From contig NW_004086356.1 of NCBI RefSeq assembly GCF_000220395.1, positions 1 to 64,000 on the forward strand: a stretch of 64,000 nt of DNA, given 5' to 3'. The position numbers were made by a program, and so were the translations under genes. Shown here piece by piece: positions 14,965-29,539 of the stretch; the first letter of the stretch is position 1; the number at the start of each line of letters is the position of its first letter. The notes beneath the pieces were generated by a model. It was not told the DNA's origin. It did not search any database and saw nothing but the letters and a program-made list of their open reading frames with translations. The stretch comes from Ichthyophthirius multifiliis (lineage: Eukaryota > Ciliophora > Oligohymenophorea > Hymenostomatida).

Positions 14965-16424
14965 TATAATATAGTAATAATAGTAGTCCAAATAAAATTA
15001 TCGAAGAAGAACTAAAAATACCATTAAGCAATTTAGAAACTGAAACATTTTATAAAAAACAAAAACTTAATACTACAGATATTATTCTATAAGATATCGA
15101 CTACTAAAAATACATACATTTCTAAGACTAGATTGTAACCCTTTAAGTTTTACTTTAACCTGAAGAATTCGAGGAAGAATATAATTAATAAAAACTATAT
15201 TTTCAATAAACCAAAATAGAAAATGAAATAAATAGCCTAGAATAATTTGAAGACATAATTTTAAATTAAATAAGAATTTTCGATTTTAATAATTGCGGGA
15301 ATAGTTTCTTAGTTAATAAAAACAAGCTTTTTCTATATAGATAATTTTTAATTTAGCAAAAAATTGGTTTTTTATTTGCTTTTAAAAATGATCAAAATAC
15401 CTATAATGCATTTATTCAAAAAAAATCAAGTTTTTTGACGTTTTTCGATTAAATGATGGATAATTATTAAATTGAAGATAAAAACTATTTTTTAGAAGGC
15501 AATATAAAAGAACTATACACTTAATATTTATTTTATTAATTTTCATTTTTCCTTAATACATCTTAATATATCGTTTTAATTAAATAAACAATACTTAAAG
15601 TAATTTAAGTCAAATTAATCCAAGTTTAAATTTCAAAAGGAGAGTTTTAAGCAAATAAAATACTCTAATTTTTCGACTAAGAGGAATACTGCAGACTTAT
15701 AATAGATATTATATATCGAGTATGTAATTTATTAACTCTGTTCATTGATTTGTCACCTGAATAAGCTTCTTTTATAAACGAAATATACTCTTCTTATTAA
15801 AAAGAATTAAGAGTAATACTAAAAAATTTATTTTAGATTAAAAATTTAGAATTAAATAAAGAATATATAATAAACTTAAACAATTAAGTCGAATTATTAT
15901 CTATTGAGAAATTATAAGAAAATAAAAATATAAAAAAAGCAGCAAATTCACCAACTTTTAATTTCGTTTAATTAGAAAAAACTTACAATGACTAATTTTA
16001 AAAATACTAAAATATAAAATGCGAAATATGTAATAATTTCTCTAAATTAGGAAACCTCTCATTATGTTTAATTTGTGGTAAAACTATTTGCTCAATATCT
16101 TGTACTACTTTAGAAAAAAATGGACATTAAGGAAATCTTAATTAACATAGTTTGCAATTTCATTGTGGAAATTCAGTTTATTTAGATTTAATTAGCAGTT
16201 AGTTGATTTTGGTGGCCTCTCCACATAATTTTAAAGATAAGGAATTATATACAGATAGTTTTGATAGACCTTTTTAGTAAAAAGCAAATGATTGGAATAA
16301 ATTTAAAATAAACAAATTAGAGTTAAATAAAGCTTTTGGACATGTTTTGGAAAATACTTTAGCTTAATGGATTTAGTAATTAGAATAGGCATAAAATATA
16401 AAATATAATTTATAAGTTTACTGA
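11320..16424 (+). CDS. UBR-box and RING E3 ubiquitin ligase (N-recognin, UBR1/2-like)
   Basis: A very large protein (about 1657 aa) of the UBR1/UBR2 type, which recognises destabilising N-termini and ubiquitinates the substrate. The UBR zinc box is near residues 148-216 (CGKILKKNDIGFKC, then CDCGDVEAWKKEGFC). A middle segment, ECGLWNFHGQ...SYYYAF, matches the region following the UBR helix bundle. A RING-H2-like domain starts near residue 1050 (ECIICKKEI, CKHIMHKECFEEYL, YNCPQCKKL). A C-terminal Cys/His cluster (CEICNNF, CLICGKTIC, HSLQFHCG) matches the family's UBR-autoinhibitory end. A run of 19 Asn follows the RING. Introns: 13254..13333 and 13967..14019. Two one-base deficits, in T7 at 12638-12644 and A6 at 14256-14261, interrupt the frame; with one extra base at each the sum is exactly 1658 codons. 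They are probably sequencing errors. Confidence 0.88.
14907..14963 (+). repeat. (AAT)n coding repeat, Asn-19
   Basis: Eighteen AAT codons followed by one AAC, in frame after the RING domain of the UBR-type ligase. It is a low-complexity linker likely to vary in length between isolates. Confidence 0.9.
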
Positions 16425-16573
16425 ATTTTTTATTATAAAAAGTTAATTCTATTTTAAATAATATACAAATGTTAAATAAAATAATAATTTTATTTTAATA
16501 AAACAAATGATTATTTTTATAAAAGAAAAAAAAAATTTAAAGATTAATATATAAATATTAATATAAAAATTAA

Positions 16574-16637
<64 letters not shown>

Positions 16638-16674
16638 TTTATTTTTTCCAATTATTATTCTTTTTTTTATTTAA
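16425..16674. other. Convergent 3' spacer with (TA)n
   Basis: 250 nt between the stops of the UBR-type ligase (+) and the copine (-), dominated by a TA repeat at about 16575-16630. Confidence 0.8.
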
Positions 16675-18896
<2,222 letters not shown>

Positions 18897-19867
18897 TTTT
18901 TAAAAATTATTATTTTATGTTTTTTTTTTTTCAATATTATATTGTATATATTGTTTATATATCCTAGAATATAATATTCTCAATTATTTAAATATAATTA
19001 ATGTATTATATAGAAATTAACTTTTTTAATTATTATTTTTTAAATAATTCAAGTTATTTCTTTATAATAAATAAAATATTTAATATGAATAAGTCAAATA
19101 ATTTTTTAAATAGTAATATAAAAATAATTATTATTATTAATATTTTATTTTATTAAAAATAAAAATCTAATTGTCATTAAAAAAGTAAAATATTTATTAA
19201 TTAAATAAATCAAGTTTTAAATTTTTAATTGAATAAGAAATATATTATAAAAAATATAAAATAGTTTGATATAAACATATAAAACTTACTTATGCATTAG
19301 AAAAATATAGAAAAATTATAATTGTAAAATTATTATTAATTTTTTATTTTTTAAATATAATTAAATATTATATGATTTAATATTTATTAAATAAAAAGTT
19401 TATTTTAAAAAAAATGTAAAATTATTATTATTTAACTTTATAATTTTATCATATATAATAAAATATTATTATTAATAGGAATTATATTTTTTTTTCGAAT
19501 AATAACAAAAAACTATAAAGTTTATTATAAACAAATATATAATTTTATATTTAAAAAATAAAAAAATTAAAAATAAAGTATATATAAAATAAAATGATAT
19601 TAATTTTTTTCTAATTATAATTAGTAATAATGACATTTTTATAAAAAATTCATAAAAAAAAAAAAAATATTGAATTATAAATTACTTTGATTAATTTTTA
19701 TTTATATTCATAATTTATCTATTATTAATTTTATAATAAATAGAAATTTTAAGTTATAAAATAACCTATTATTATAGAAGAGAAAAAAAAAAACAAACAA
19801 CGCATATATATTTTATATATAATTATATTATTTATAAATATAAATACATAAATAATATTAAGAAAAA
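18897..19867. other. AT-rich divergent spacer
   Basis: About 1 kb of A/T between the 5' ends of the copine (-) and the coiled-coil gene (+). No gene or recognisable motif seen. Confidence 0.65.
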
Positions 19868-20815
19868 ATGGAATAGAATGAATAACTTTAATTGTTTTTA
19901 AAGTCAGTATGGAAACTCTTAGATTTAAATGTATGCGAAAATAAAGAAACTTTATTAAATGAAGAAGATGACTAGTTTTATAATTAATTGTAATAACAAT
20001 TATAAGATATATAATAAAAATTATAAAATGACATGTAAAAAATTAAAATTAAAATAAAAAAATTTAAAATATAAAATAAAAAATTAAGTTGCGAAATTGA
20101 TAAGCTAAATGAATATAAATTTGATAAATAAAATGAAGAAATTTAGTAAATAAATGAATAATTAGAATATTTAGAATAATAAAATTAAGAAATAAAAAAT
20201 ACAATATAATAAGAAGAAGAAGAAAATGCACAAATGTGCAATTTATTTACTGAAAGTGAATTATAAAATTACTAAAATATTCATTTATTATAAGAACTAG
20301 AAATATAATTTTTAGAATAAAGTAAATATTAATAAAAAAATGAAGAAATGGAATATTAAACTAAACTTTTAAGAGAAAAATAATTTTAGCTTTTAAAAGA
20401 AAGCAATATGTATTAATATTAAATATAAGATTAAAATAATAAAATTAATAAATTAACAAAAGAACTCTCAAATATTGACAATTAATATAATTTGTTTTCA
20501 AATAAATACACTGAAATTAAATAAAAACACGAAAATTAATAAATTTTAAACAAAAATATTTAAAATAAAATTCGAAATTTGAAAAAATCTATAATTGAAA
20601 TAGAAAACGAAAATATTTTTTTCCAAAAAAATAAAGAAATACTTTAATATTAAATTGAAAGTATTATTTAAGATTCCTCATAAAATAAAACTGGATAAAT
20701 GGACTAAACATACAAATATAAAAATGAATTAAATGGACTATGTAAATCTTTAAAAGATGAAATAGGAGAATAGTTTAATGATAATTTTTAATGTGAAATT
20801 ATAACTTAATGGTGA
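19868..20815 (+). CDS. Coiled-coil protein, unrecognised
   Basis: Intronless, 315 aa, 316 codons with TGA. Almost the whole chain is charged and Gln/Asn/Glu/Lys-rich with heptad-like spacing (IDKLNEYKFDKQNEEIQQI, LTKELSNIDNQYNLF, NLKKSIIEIENENIFF). The first 30 residues (SVWKLLDLNVCENKETLLN) and the last 30 (LCKSLKDEIGEQFNDNFQ) look less repetitive. More than forty Gln codons are TAA or TAG. The architecture resembles small axonemal or basal-body coiled-coil proteins, but I cannot name a family. The start is the first ATG of the frame, just after AAGAAAAA. Confidence 0.75.
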
Positions 20816-21686
20816 TAGCTATAATATTATTTAAAGTAAGTAATTTTTTCATTTTATATAAATAATGAATTAAATTATTTGAGATAATAAAATTGAAATA
20901 GCAATAATATTTTTATGATTTTACATTATATTATATTATTTTCTTTTTTTTTAAATTTATTTTAAAAATGCATATTTTGCATTATTCTTTAAAAAAAATA
21001 AAGATAAATATACACAAGTGTTTTTTATATTAAATTTAAAAAATAAATATATTATATTAAATATTTATTATTCTTATAGTATTATTAAATTAAATAAAAT
21101 GCAAAGATAAATAAATATTTATATTGATATTATTATTTTTTCGTTTTTAAAATTATATATATATATATATATATATATGCAAAATTATAATTATTTTATA
21201 TTATATTATTTTTTTAATGTATAATATTTTAATGTATATCTATATTGTTTTTAAAATTATATCTATAATAAAATAAATTGAATTATTTAAATATTATTAA
21301 TAGATAAATACAAATAATTATTATTAAATAAAAATATTCATATATTTTATTTAAAATTATTTTAATTTTATAATTAAAATCCTTATATTAATAATTATAT
21401 AGAATTTATAGATATATATTATTAATATAATTTATAAGTCCATATATTTAATTATAATAAAATTTTAAAACAGCTTTTCATTTAATAAAGTAATAATTTA
21501 TTTTGATTTATTAAATATAAATCCGCATTTATGTATTTAATTATAAACAAATTAGATTAAAATAAATTAAAGATATGAAATAAAAATAATTTATTTATTT
21601 TTTGATAAAATATTTTTCTTTTTTAATTAAAAAAAAAAAAATATAAAATATTAATAACTACAAAATAAAAAAAAGCATAAATAAAT
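20816..21686. other. AT-rich spacer
   Basis: About 870 nt with no supported gene; includes a TA tract near 21155-21178. Confidence 0.65.
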
Positions 21687-23494
21687 ATGATATTTGGGTA
21701 TTTTTTTTTTTTAAAAAAAATACAATAAAAAATAATAAAATATACATATTTAAAAAAATTAAAGTTAATTTTGGAATCATTTTGGATTTTTGGGTGGCAA
21801 TTCTTAAAATTTAGACAAACTTTTTAAAGACAATGAATTAACAGTAGAGAAATTTTTAGATTAAGAAAACATTGTATTTGACATAAAATAAAATTCCAAT
21901 AAATTTTACAATTAGTAAATAAAACCTTAATAATATAAAATAAACTCATATAAAATAGTATAAAAGAAAACAAAGAATTTTTAAAATAATTGATAAATTA
22001 TGCTATATAAATGCCTGATAAAACTTCAGAAGATGAAAAAATATTATATAAAGTAAAAAAAAAAAAAAAGTACATTAAAATTAAAAATAAAAAAGATATC
22101 CATTTGTTTCTAGTGAAATATTAGGTGTATAAATAAGAACTTTAGAAAATTTATATTTTGAAATCCAATAAGAACTTGACGAATCTTCCGAAATCGAAAA
22201 AGAACCAAAAAATGAAAACGAAAATGAAAATGAAAATGAAAATGAAAATGAAAACGAAAATGAAAACAAAAAAAAAACACAAGAAAATAAAGAAATTGAA
22301 GAAAATATTTAAAAAACTGAACCAAAATATCAGTTAATTGAATAAATATTCTAATTTATTGAAAATAAAGAAGATTTAGATGACACTTTATCAGGATATT
22401 TTGGAAAAGTTTTAAATAATGTATTTACACCAAGGGGAAATGTAAAAAAAATATATTTTTTATTTTTTTTAATAAAAAAACAATTCAAAAAAAAAAAAAA
22501 AAAAAAGTTCTTTAAATATATTTCTTCAAATAATAAAACAGAAATCTTAAATAATTTCGTAAAACATGTTTAAGTTAGAAGTATTGCAAATTAATTATAG
22601 AAATTACTTTTAAATGTCGGCAATGAAAATAATAATAATAATATAGATGAATTTTCCAATTAAAGATAATATTTGTTAGATTTATTAATAACTGATTTAA
22701 AAATAGGCAATAATTTACAAAAAATAAGCATTTCTTCTCTACTTATTGAAGTCTTGAATAATATTCTTGAAGAAATAAATTTCTAAAGAACAAGTACTGT
22801 ACTTTAAACTGTGGAAGGATATATTTTTGAAGGTAATACAATAAAGGATTTGATAGAAGTTCTTTTAAATACCCAAGATGGATAGGTTTAGAGCAAAGTT
22901 TCGACTGTTTTGGGATTAATTGTGGTTGTTTATAATAAAAAATATTAAAATAAACTAAGTAAAGAATCAGAAAACTAAGAAAATAATTAATAATAAGAAT
23001 AATAATAAGAATTATATGGATTAAATAATTTTATGGATTCAGTTGATAGAATAATATAGATTCTTTAAAATTAATCGAATTCTGGAAAAAGAAAAAATTA
23101 AAATGGAGAGGAAAATTAAGTTTTTGGAATGGGTAAAATTAAAGTTGTAGATTTAATTTCTCATATTTTTAAATCTAATTAATTACTTTTGATTGAAAAA
23201 TTCTGTGAAAAAGGATTAATTAAATTATTATTAGTATATTTATATATATATATTACTTGTTTATATTTATTTATAAAATAAAAAAAAATAGTAATTAATG
23301 ATAAATAATAAATGGAGTAATATTTTACATATTCTTATTGATAAAATAATTAGTGAGTGTTTAAATTTATTTTTTAATAATAAATCTTAAGTAATTGAAA
23401 ACGCTTTGTTTGTTTAATTTAATTTCTTAGATAAAATTGCTGAAAATTTAACTAATGAAGTCTATAAAAGCAAGTGAAAAATTTATTTAATTTA

Positions 23495-23545
<51 letters not shown>

Positions 23546-24228
23546 AAATCATAAATAAAAGAAAAGGATATGTTGGATTTTTAATTAATTTCAGTAAGAA
23601 AATTTAAGAAAATGATAATTGTGAAAAATTGAAAATTTATAAAAATTAAAACGAAAATTGGAAAAATTTCATAAATACATTATATTAGGATATTTGTTAA
23701 ATTTAAAATTAAGATTTGGGGGGTGAAGACCCTAAAAAAAGGAAAAGTGAAGAAAATTACGATGATATTAGTAAATATGAAATCGATATTTAGAAAATTT
23801 ACGAAGTATCATTCTATTTATTTATTATTATTTTTTTTTCTCTAAAAATGTATTTTATATTAAAAGAAATTCAATTAGTATTTGAAAATTTAAAAATAAC
23901 AAAATTAATAAAATGAAAATAATGAAAATGTAGAAGAAGTAATAAATGAAAAAGAAATGCATGATGACTTTGATTAAGAAGATTTTTGTTAATAAAATTA
24001 AAATGATAATATTATGGAAGCTTAAAAAATACTTTTAAATAACGAAGAAAATTAAGATAAGTAATTTTTGATTATTATTTTATATTTATTTAATTTCTTT
24101 AATATGTTTTGTTTATGTTAACTAGGGAACATTTTATTGAAGGAGAAGTTAAAAGTGAATTTTTAAATCATAATTTTTGGGCTATTTAATAAAACCATAA
24201 TATTGAAAGCTTAATAAACGATCTTTGA
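21687..24228 (+). CDS. SAPS-domain protein (protein phosphatase 6 regulatory subunit-like)
   Basis: About 700 aa. The N-terminus FWNHFGFLGG...LDKLFKDNELTVEKFLDQENI matches the start of SAPS proteins, the regulatory subunits of the Sit4/PP6 phosphatase. Later family segments are FLKQLINYAI, RYPFVSSEILGVQI, LSGYFGKVLNNVF, ISSLLIEVLNNIL and KKGYVGFLINFSKKI. An insertion of nine Glu-Asn pairs lies near residue 139. Introns: 21698..21764, 21915..21958, 22442..22507, 23234..23291, 23474..23561, 23816..23866 and 24061..24125. The exon sum is then exactly 701 codons with no indel. The A15 tract at 22056-22070 is read through as Lys; treating 22053..22095 as an intron breaks the frame. Exon 1 is only 11 nt (MIFG...), chosen because it restores the FW motif. 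The acidic C-terminal tail ends LINDL. Confidence 0.85.
22214..22267 (+). repeat. GAAAAY hexanucleotide repeat encoding (Glu-Asn)9
   Basis: Nine in-frame hexamers GAAAAT/GAAAAC inside the SAPS-domain gene; an insertion within the conserved helical repeat region. Confidence 0.9.
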
Positions 24229-24599
24229 TTTATTTAATAAAATAATTCTATTTTTTTATCTTTTTTTAATTTAATATAATAATATTAATTTTATACAAAT
24301 TTTTATTTTTATTTTTTAAAAAAAAAATTACAATAAATAATAATTTTGAATTAAAAACAATAAAAAAAGTTTTCAAAAATAATTAATGAAAACAAAATAT
24401 AAAAATATTACTAATAATCTTAAAAATAAAAAAATAATATTTAATTTTTAATTAACAAAAAACTAATATATAAAAAGTAAAGATTATTAATTTATTAAAA
24501 ACATAAAAAAATTAAATTTTATTTTTATTAATTATATTTATTTTTTACAAAAAATTAGAAAAAAAAAAAAAAAAAACTGAAAGAAAAGAAAATTAATAT
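24229..24599. other. Convergent 3' spacer
   Basis: 371 nt of A/T between the stops of the SAPS gene (+) and the PH/Iml2 gene (-). No gene seen. Confidence 0.75.
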
Positions 24600-25601
24600 T
24601 CAATTAATAGACTATAAAAATTTATAAGTTTTATTTTCCAAACTAAACTCACATTTTTTATATTTTAAACATTTTTCGAAATATTTTTTAGCATTTTGTT
24701 ATTATTTATTTTAAAAATAACATCTACCAATCAAATGATAAGCATGATGTAATAAATAAAAATGATTCGAAGGTATCTTTTTTTTATTTTTTAAATATCT
24801 TTTTCAATTTAAAATACTTAATTATAATTTTTTTTCAAGCAACCGCATATAATTTTCAATAAATAATTACTTGAAATATTAATAATATCATTATCTTAAT
24901 TAGAAATAATATTCTCATACTATTAATCTGTATCATTAAAAAATCTTTATAAAGTACTTTCACTTAATTTAGTTATTTCTCTTAAAAAATACAAAATTTC
25001 ATACTTTATAAATTATTTATTTTTCCTAAGCAAATATTTTATACATAACTTCATAATATCATCATCAATATTAGATTTTTCGTTATTATATTTCTATTTT
25101 TATTTTTAACATTAAAAAAATAAAAAATAAAATGAAAATAACTTTATTAATATAAATAGTCATCAAAAACCATAAAATCATATCATTTTCTGAATTCTTT
25201 TCTAAATAACAGCACCCTAATAATACACAAATGCAACTTTTATGAGGTAGAAAAAGCATTACTTAGGTTTTTTATTTACTTAAAGAAACCAGTTTATTCA
25301 ATTGAGAAAAATCCAAATTATTAAATTTCTTATTCAAAGCAATCTTTTCAAATAAATTAAAATCAAACTAAAAAAAATCCAATGAAAAAACAGCAATTTC
25401 TTCAAAATATTTTATACCTTCATCCCAATCAAATTTTGATATATAAAACCATCCTTTTTCAAATTTTAAATAATATGCAGTATCTTATATTTTTTTTCCA
25501 CAAAATAATAAAGCTTTATTTATTAAAATAATAGCGTCATCAGGCTTTTTATAATATAAATAAAAATATGGATTTAAAAAAAATATAAATATATATATAA
25601 T

Positions 25602-25668
<67 letters not shown>

Positions 25669-27701
25669 TTACTTTGGAATACCTCCAAGATAATAGAGAC
25701 GCCATCCAATAAAAAAAAGGACATTAAGGTAAACTTCTAAGCATTTTTTTAATAATTTAAATTGACTTTTCCAAATCATGATTTAACTCTACATATTCAA
25801 CTGCCAAAAAAAATGATGCATAATTTGACCTAATAGATTTCTAATTAATACATAATTCGAGATGCTCATAGCCGATTTTCTTATTATGCTAGATTCCAAT
25901 AAAATTAAGAACTTTTAAAAAATGAGGCGGGATCATATTTAAGCCGATATTGATTATTCCTGAAATAAAAAAAAATCTATTTTAAGAGTATATATCGAAA
26001 ATAGTATTAATTTTTTTTTTATTTTCATCAATTTTAATTTTGACTTTTTAGAAAGACAAATAAGCATTTTTAAAACAAAAAAAAGCCTAAAATTTATTCT
26101 GACTTAAAAATTCTAAAAGGCCTTTCATTATTAAACTTTCTGCTTTCAATAAATATAAAGAATAAACTTTTAATTTTTTTTTTTTTTTTTCTTTTTATTT
26201 TATATTTTTTTATATATAAATAATCATATCTTCGAATTTTTGTAATGTTTTATAAATCAAATATTTATCTCCAGATATTAATATTTACATTATGTCAGGT
26301 TCTAAAATTGCGTATTCGAAATTTATGTTTTTTTCTTTATATATACTGAATATTTTAATTGCTTTTTAAAATTAAAACTACCATAAATAATTATATCCCT
26401 TTTCAAAGCATTCCTCTATTGTTAACTTTTGCTTTTTTTCTTCTTAGAAATATTCTTCTAAAATACTATTTCTTTGTGTCATTTTTTATTCTTCATATTC
26501 CTGTATTTTGTATAGTATTTTATTTTCATTTTTTTGAGTATTTTATTATTTTATTTTTACAAGTTTTTCTTATAACTTTTTATCTAATAAAACTTCTATA
26601 TTTTCTTCTAAATCTATTATAATATTAGTATCTTTCGGAATTTCTACATTTTTCTTTTACGCATTATTAAAATTAGTATTATCATTAAAAAAATTCATAT
26701 TATTTTATTAAAAAATATGTTTATTATTTTAAAAAATATAATCGTTTTCTTAATAAGCTTAATTATTTTCTTAACAAATCTACATATTTTCTAAACTTGT
26801 ATTATAATTTTTAATTTCTTAAATTTTTTCTTAGTTTTTTAAAATAAGTTCACCAGTAGTACATTTAGAATTAAAATTTGAGTCTCTTTTTCGTTAAATT
26901 TCACTAAGATTCCATTCATTTTTAAATAGTAGAAAGTGAATTTTCTATATATAATTATTCGCTTTTTTAATCAAAATCAAAATGTTTAGCATTATCACTT
27001 TTAGTACTAAAATAAATAATTTATGTTTTTTCTTTATAATTTCCCTATTTAATATCTTATAATGAAGGTTTGGTTAAGCAAATACCTCTATTTAAAAGTA
27101 TATTGTTTTTTAAATTTTGAAATCTAAACTCGTTTTCTTAAGGTTCATTTGCAATATTAATTTCTTCATCTTTAGAAAATTCTAATTCTATCTTATTTTT
27201 TTCATCTAAAATAATATTTTCTTTTTATTTTTTATATTCTAATTATATTTGTATATCTATTTTTTCTTATAAAACATTATTTTCTTATATTCTATTAATC
27301 TGGTTAGTTTTTTTTTCATCAGAATTTTATAATTCTTTTTTATAACTTTTATCGATTTCAATTTTATTAATATTTTAAATATAATTATATAAAATGTCTA
27401 TTTCTTCTGGATTTTTTGGTAAAATCCATATTTTATTTTAATTATTTTTAGTTGTGATTTTTATAGATTTCTAATTATTAAAGTACATTATTTCTATACA
27501 ATATTAACACCCAAACAAATTTATAATTCCTTTTTATTGTTTAGATGTATTTGTTTTATAATATATTAATTATTCTTAATCTAGTATATAATATCTCTTT
27601 ATCTTTAATTAAGTTTTTTATCCAAATTTAAATAATTCTCGTCTATCATTTCGAAAAGATTTTATATATTCTTCATTTAATTTAAATGAGTTTTCGTTCA
27701 T
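24600..27701 (-). CDS. PH-domain plus Iml2/TTC39-family TPR protein
   Basis: About 960 aa. Residues near 15-110 read as a pleckstrin-homology-like domain (RYYILDQEQLIYYKTN, then KGIINLFGC, KIWILPKNPEEIDILYNYI). After a Gln/Asn/Glu-rich linker comes the Iml2/TTC39 region: EECFEKGYNYLWQFQFQKAI, SGIINIGLNMIPPHFLKVL near residue 580-595, SLLSWRYSKPDDAIIL, KFEKGWFYISKFDWDEGI, and a last TPR-like helix pair (LLHHAYHLIGRCYFQNK). Introns: 24777..24817, 25094..25142 and 25545..25672, all phase-consistent. The exon sum exceeds a whole number of codons by one: the frame changes near the T5 run at 26919-26923, so one surplus base or a missed splice is likely. Iml2 acts in lipid-droplet and inclusion-body clearance in yeast; that role is not shown here. 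Confidence 0.75.
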
Positions 27702-28359
27702 AAAAAATAATAAATTAATTTAAATATTATAATATATTTATTTATTTATTTTTATATAATATTTATATTTTTTTATAATTTTTTTAAAATGTATATAAAT
27801 TGATTATATTTAATTTTAAAATAAATGTTTATAACTGACAAATATATCATTATTATGTTTTTCCTTTAGTACTTAAAAACCATTTAATTATATTTAAATT
27901 TTTAAATAAATAGTAAAATAGTTAATATAATATTTTTTGTAAACAAAAAAATTAATACCTATATTAAATTAATCTTTTAATTATCCAAATATATAAATAT
28001 ATTTTTTTTTTTTAAATAAACTTTATAGAATGTTTGATATTATTTTATAAAAACACCCAAATTATATGTAATATAATTAAAGATTATTACTACTAAATTG
28101 AAAATAAGAATTCTAAATATTAATTTTTTAATTTATTAAAATTTTCTAATTTTATAATCAATGAAATATGTTTAAAATTAAAACTTAATGTTCATATTTT
28201 CTAATTAAAAAACTTATTTAATTGTTTTTTAAATTTAATTAATTAATAAATATATATTTATCCCAATAAATAAAATATATAAAAAAAAGAGAAAAAATAA
28301 TAATAATAATAAAGTTGATTTAAAAAAAAAAAAAAAATAATAAAAATATAAAAAATTAC

Positions 28360-28390
<31 letters not shown>

Positions 28391-28443
28391 TCCTTAAAAC
28401 ATATTTCAAAATATTCTATTTAAAAATAAAAAATTAACATTTT
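27702..28443. other. AT-rich spacer
   Basis: 742 nt between the start of the PH/Iml2 gene and the stop of the next gene on the same strand. A/T tracts only. Confidence 0.7.
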
Positions 28444-29157
28444 TCAATGATGTCCATGTTAGTGTTCCATATTTCCATTTTTAACTTTATCTATGGCTTC
28501 TTTTCTAACTTTTTAAACGAAGTTTTTTGCTTCTTGATTCACTCTTTTTCTTTAATTGATATTTTCAATATTAGATTAGAAGTTTTCATATAAAAATCCA
28601 TTCTTATCATATTCAGCGTAAATTCTTGCATTTTCAGTAGTACAAGCTATAAAAAAATATTATATAAAAATAAAAAATTATTAAAAAAATACATAATCTT
28701 AAAAAGTTAGGTCTCGTTGCGCTTCTTTTTTCATATTATTTGAAAAAATCTCCTAAAAGGAGTGAATCTGAAGAATTTGTATCAAGACCACCAACTCTAT
28801 AATTTGCATTAAAATAATAAAACATTCCAATTAATCCTAAAGTAAATACAATATAAGTTGAATTATAAAGTATTTCCTTTAAGGCACCCCATTCATCTCT
28901 AACATACATTTCACTATAAGTTATCATATATTCAGGATATACTTAATCATAAGCCCACATATTATTATCGAAAATTGAAATCTATTTTTATTTTTTTAAA
29001 TGCTTATTTTTATTTTTTTTACTTCACGTTTATGGACATAAATTGGATTTAATGATAAAGGGACATCTGGTCTGTCCCAACCATGACCTCCCCTTAATTA
29101 TTGTTGTTTGTTTAATGCTAATTTAAAATGATTGTTTAATATTCTTCTTAGGGCCAT
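28444..29157 (-). CDS. Predicted mitochondrial single-pass membrane protein, unknown family
   Basis: 208 aa in three exons; introns 28647..28692 and 28982..29022, exon sum exactly 209 codons. The N-terminus MALRRILNNHFKLALNKQQ is basic, hydroxyl-poor and amphipathic, like a mitochondrial presequence. GGHGWDRPDVPLSLNPIYVH follows, then one hydrophobic segment (STYIVFTLGLIGMFYYF), a conserved-looking NYRVGGLDTN, and a Lys/Glu-rich helix ending in a His cluster (EHQHGHH). The size and layout resemble accessory subunits of respiratory complexes, which are very divergent in ciliates, but I cannot assign one. The start is the first Met of the frame and is preceded by an A/T leader. Confidence 0.7.
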
Positions 29158-29539
29158 TTATTTTATTATTATTATTTTCTTTATTTTTTTAATTTATTAA
29201 TTATTATTTCTTTTTTTTATTATGCTTTTGTTTTTTTCTCACTTTTTTATTTTTTTTTATTTATTATTTTAATTTACATATATAAATACTTTTTCATCTT
29301 ATTATAACATTTATTTATTTCAATAATATTAAATTAATTTTGATTAATAAAGAACTATTTATGTTATTAATATTAATATATAAAAAAAGATATTTATTTG
29401 CTTTTATTTAAAAAACAAACAAACAAAAGATAAAAAAACAATTAAATTAAGATAATACAAATAAAATAATTAAATTAAAATAATACAAATAAAATAAAAT
29501 TAAAAAATTTATACAAATAAACAAAAAAATACAAATAAA
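29158..29539. promoter_or_regulatory. Shared divergent promoter region
   Basis: 382 nt between the start codons of the mitochondrial-type membrane protein (-) and the mitochondrial carrier (+). Two predicted mitochondrial genes share it. The repeated phrase AATTAAATTAAGATAATACAAATAAAAT at 29440-29495 is a near-direct repeat. No motif is recognisable; the role is inferred from position. Confidence 0.4.

Noticed and set aside
21915-21958. Apparent frameshift in the SAPS gene near 21960
   Set aside because: A canonical 44-nt GT...AG intron explains it exactly.
22081-22325. Two minus-strand frames of alternating Phe and Ser/His
   Set aside because: Antisense of the Glu-Asn hexanucleotide repeat in the SAPS gene.
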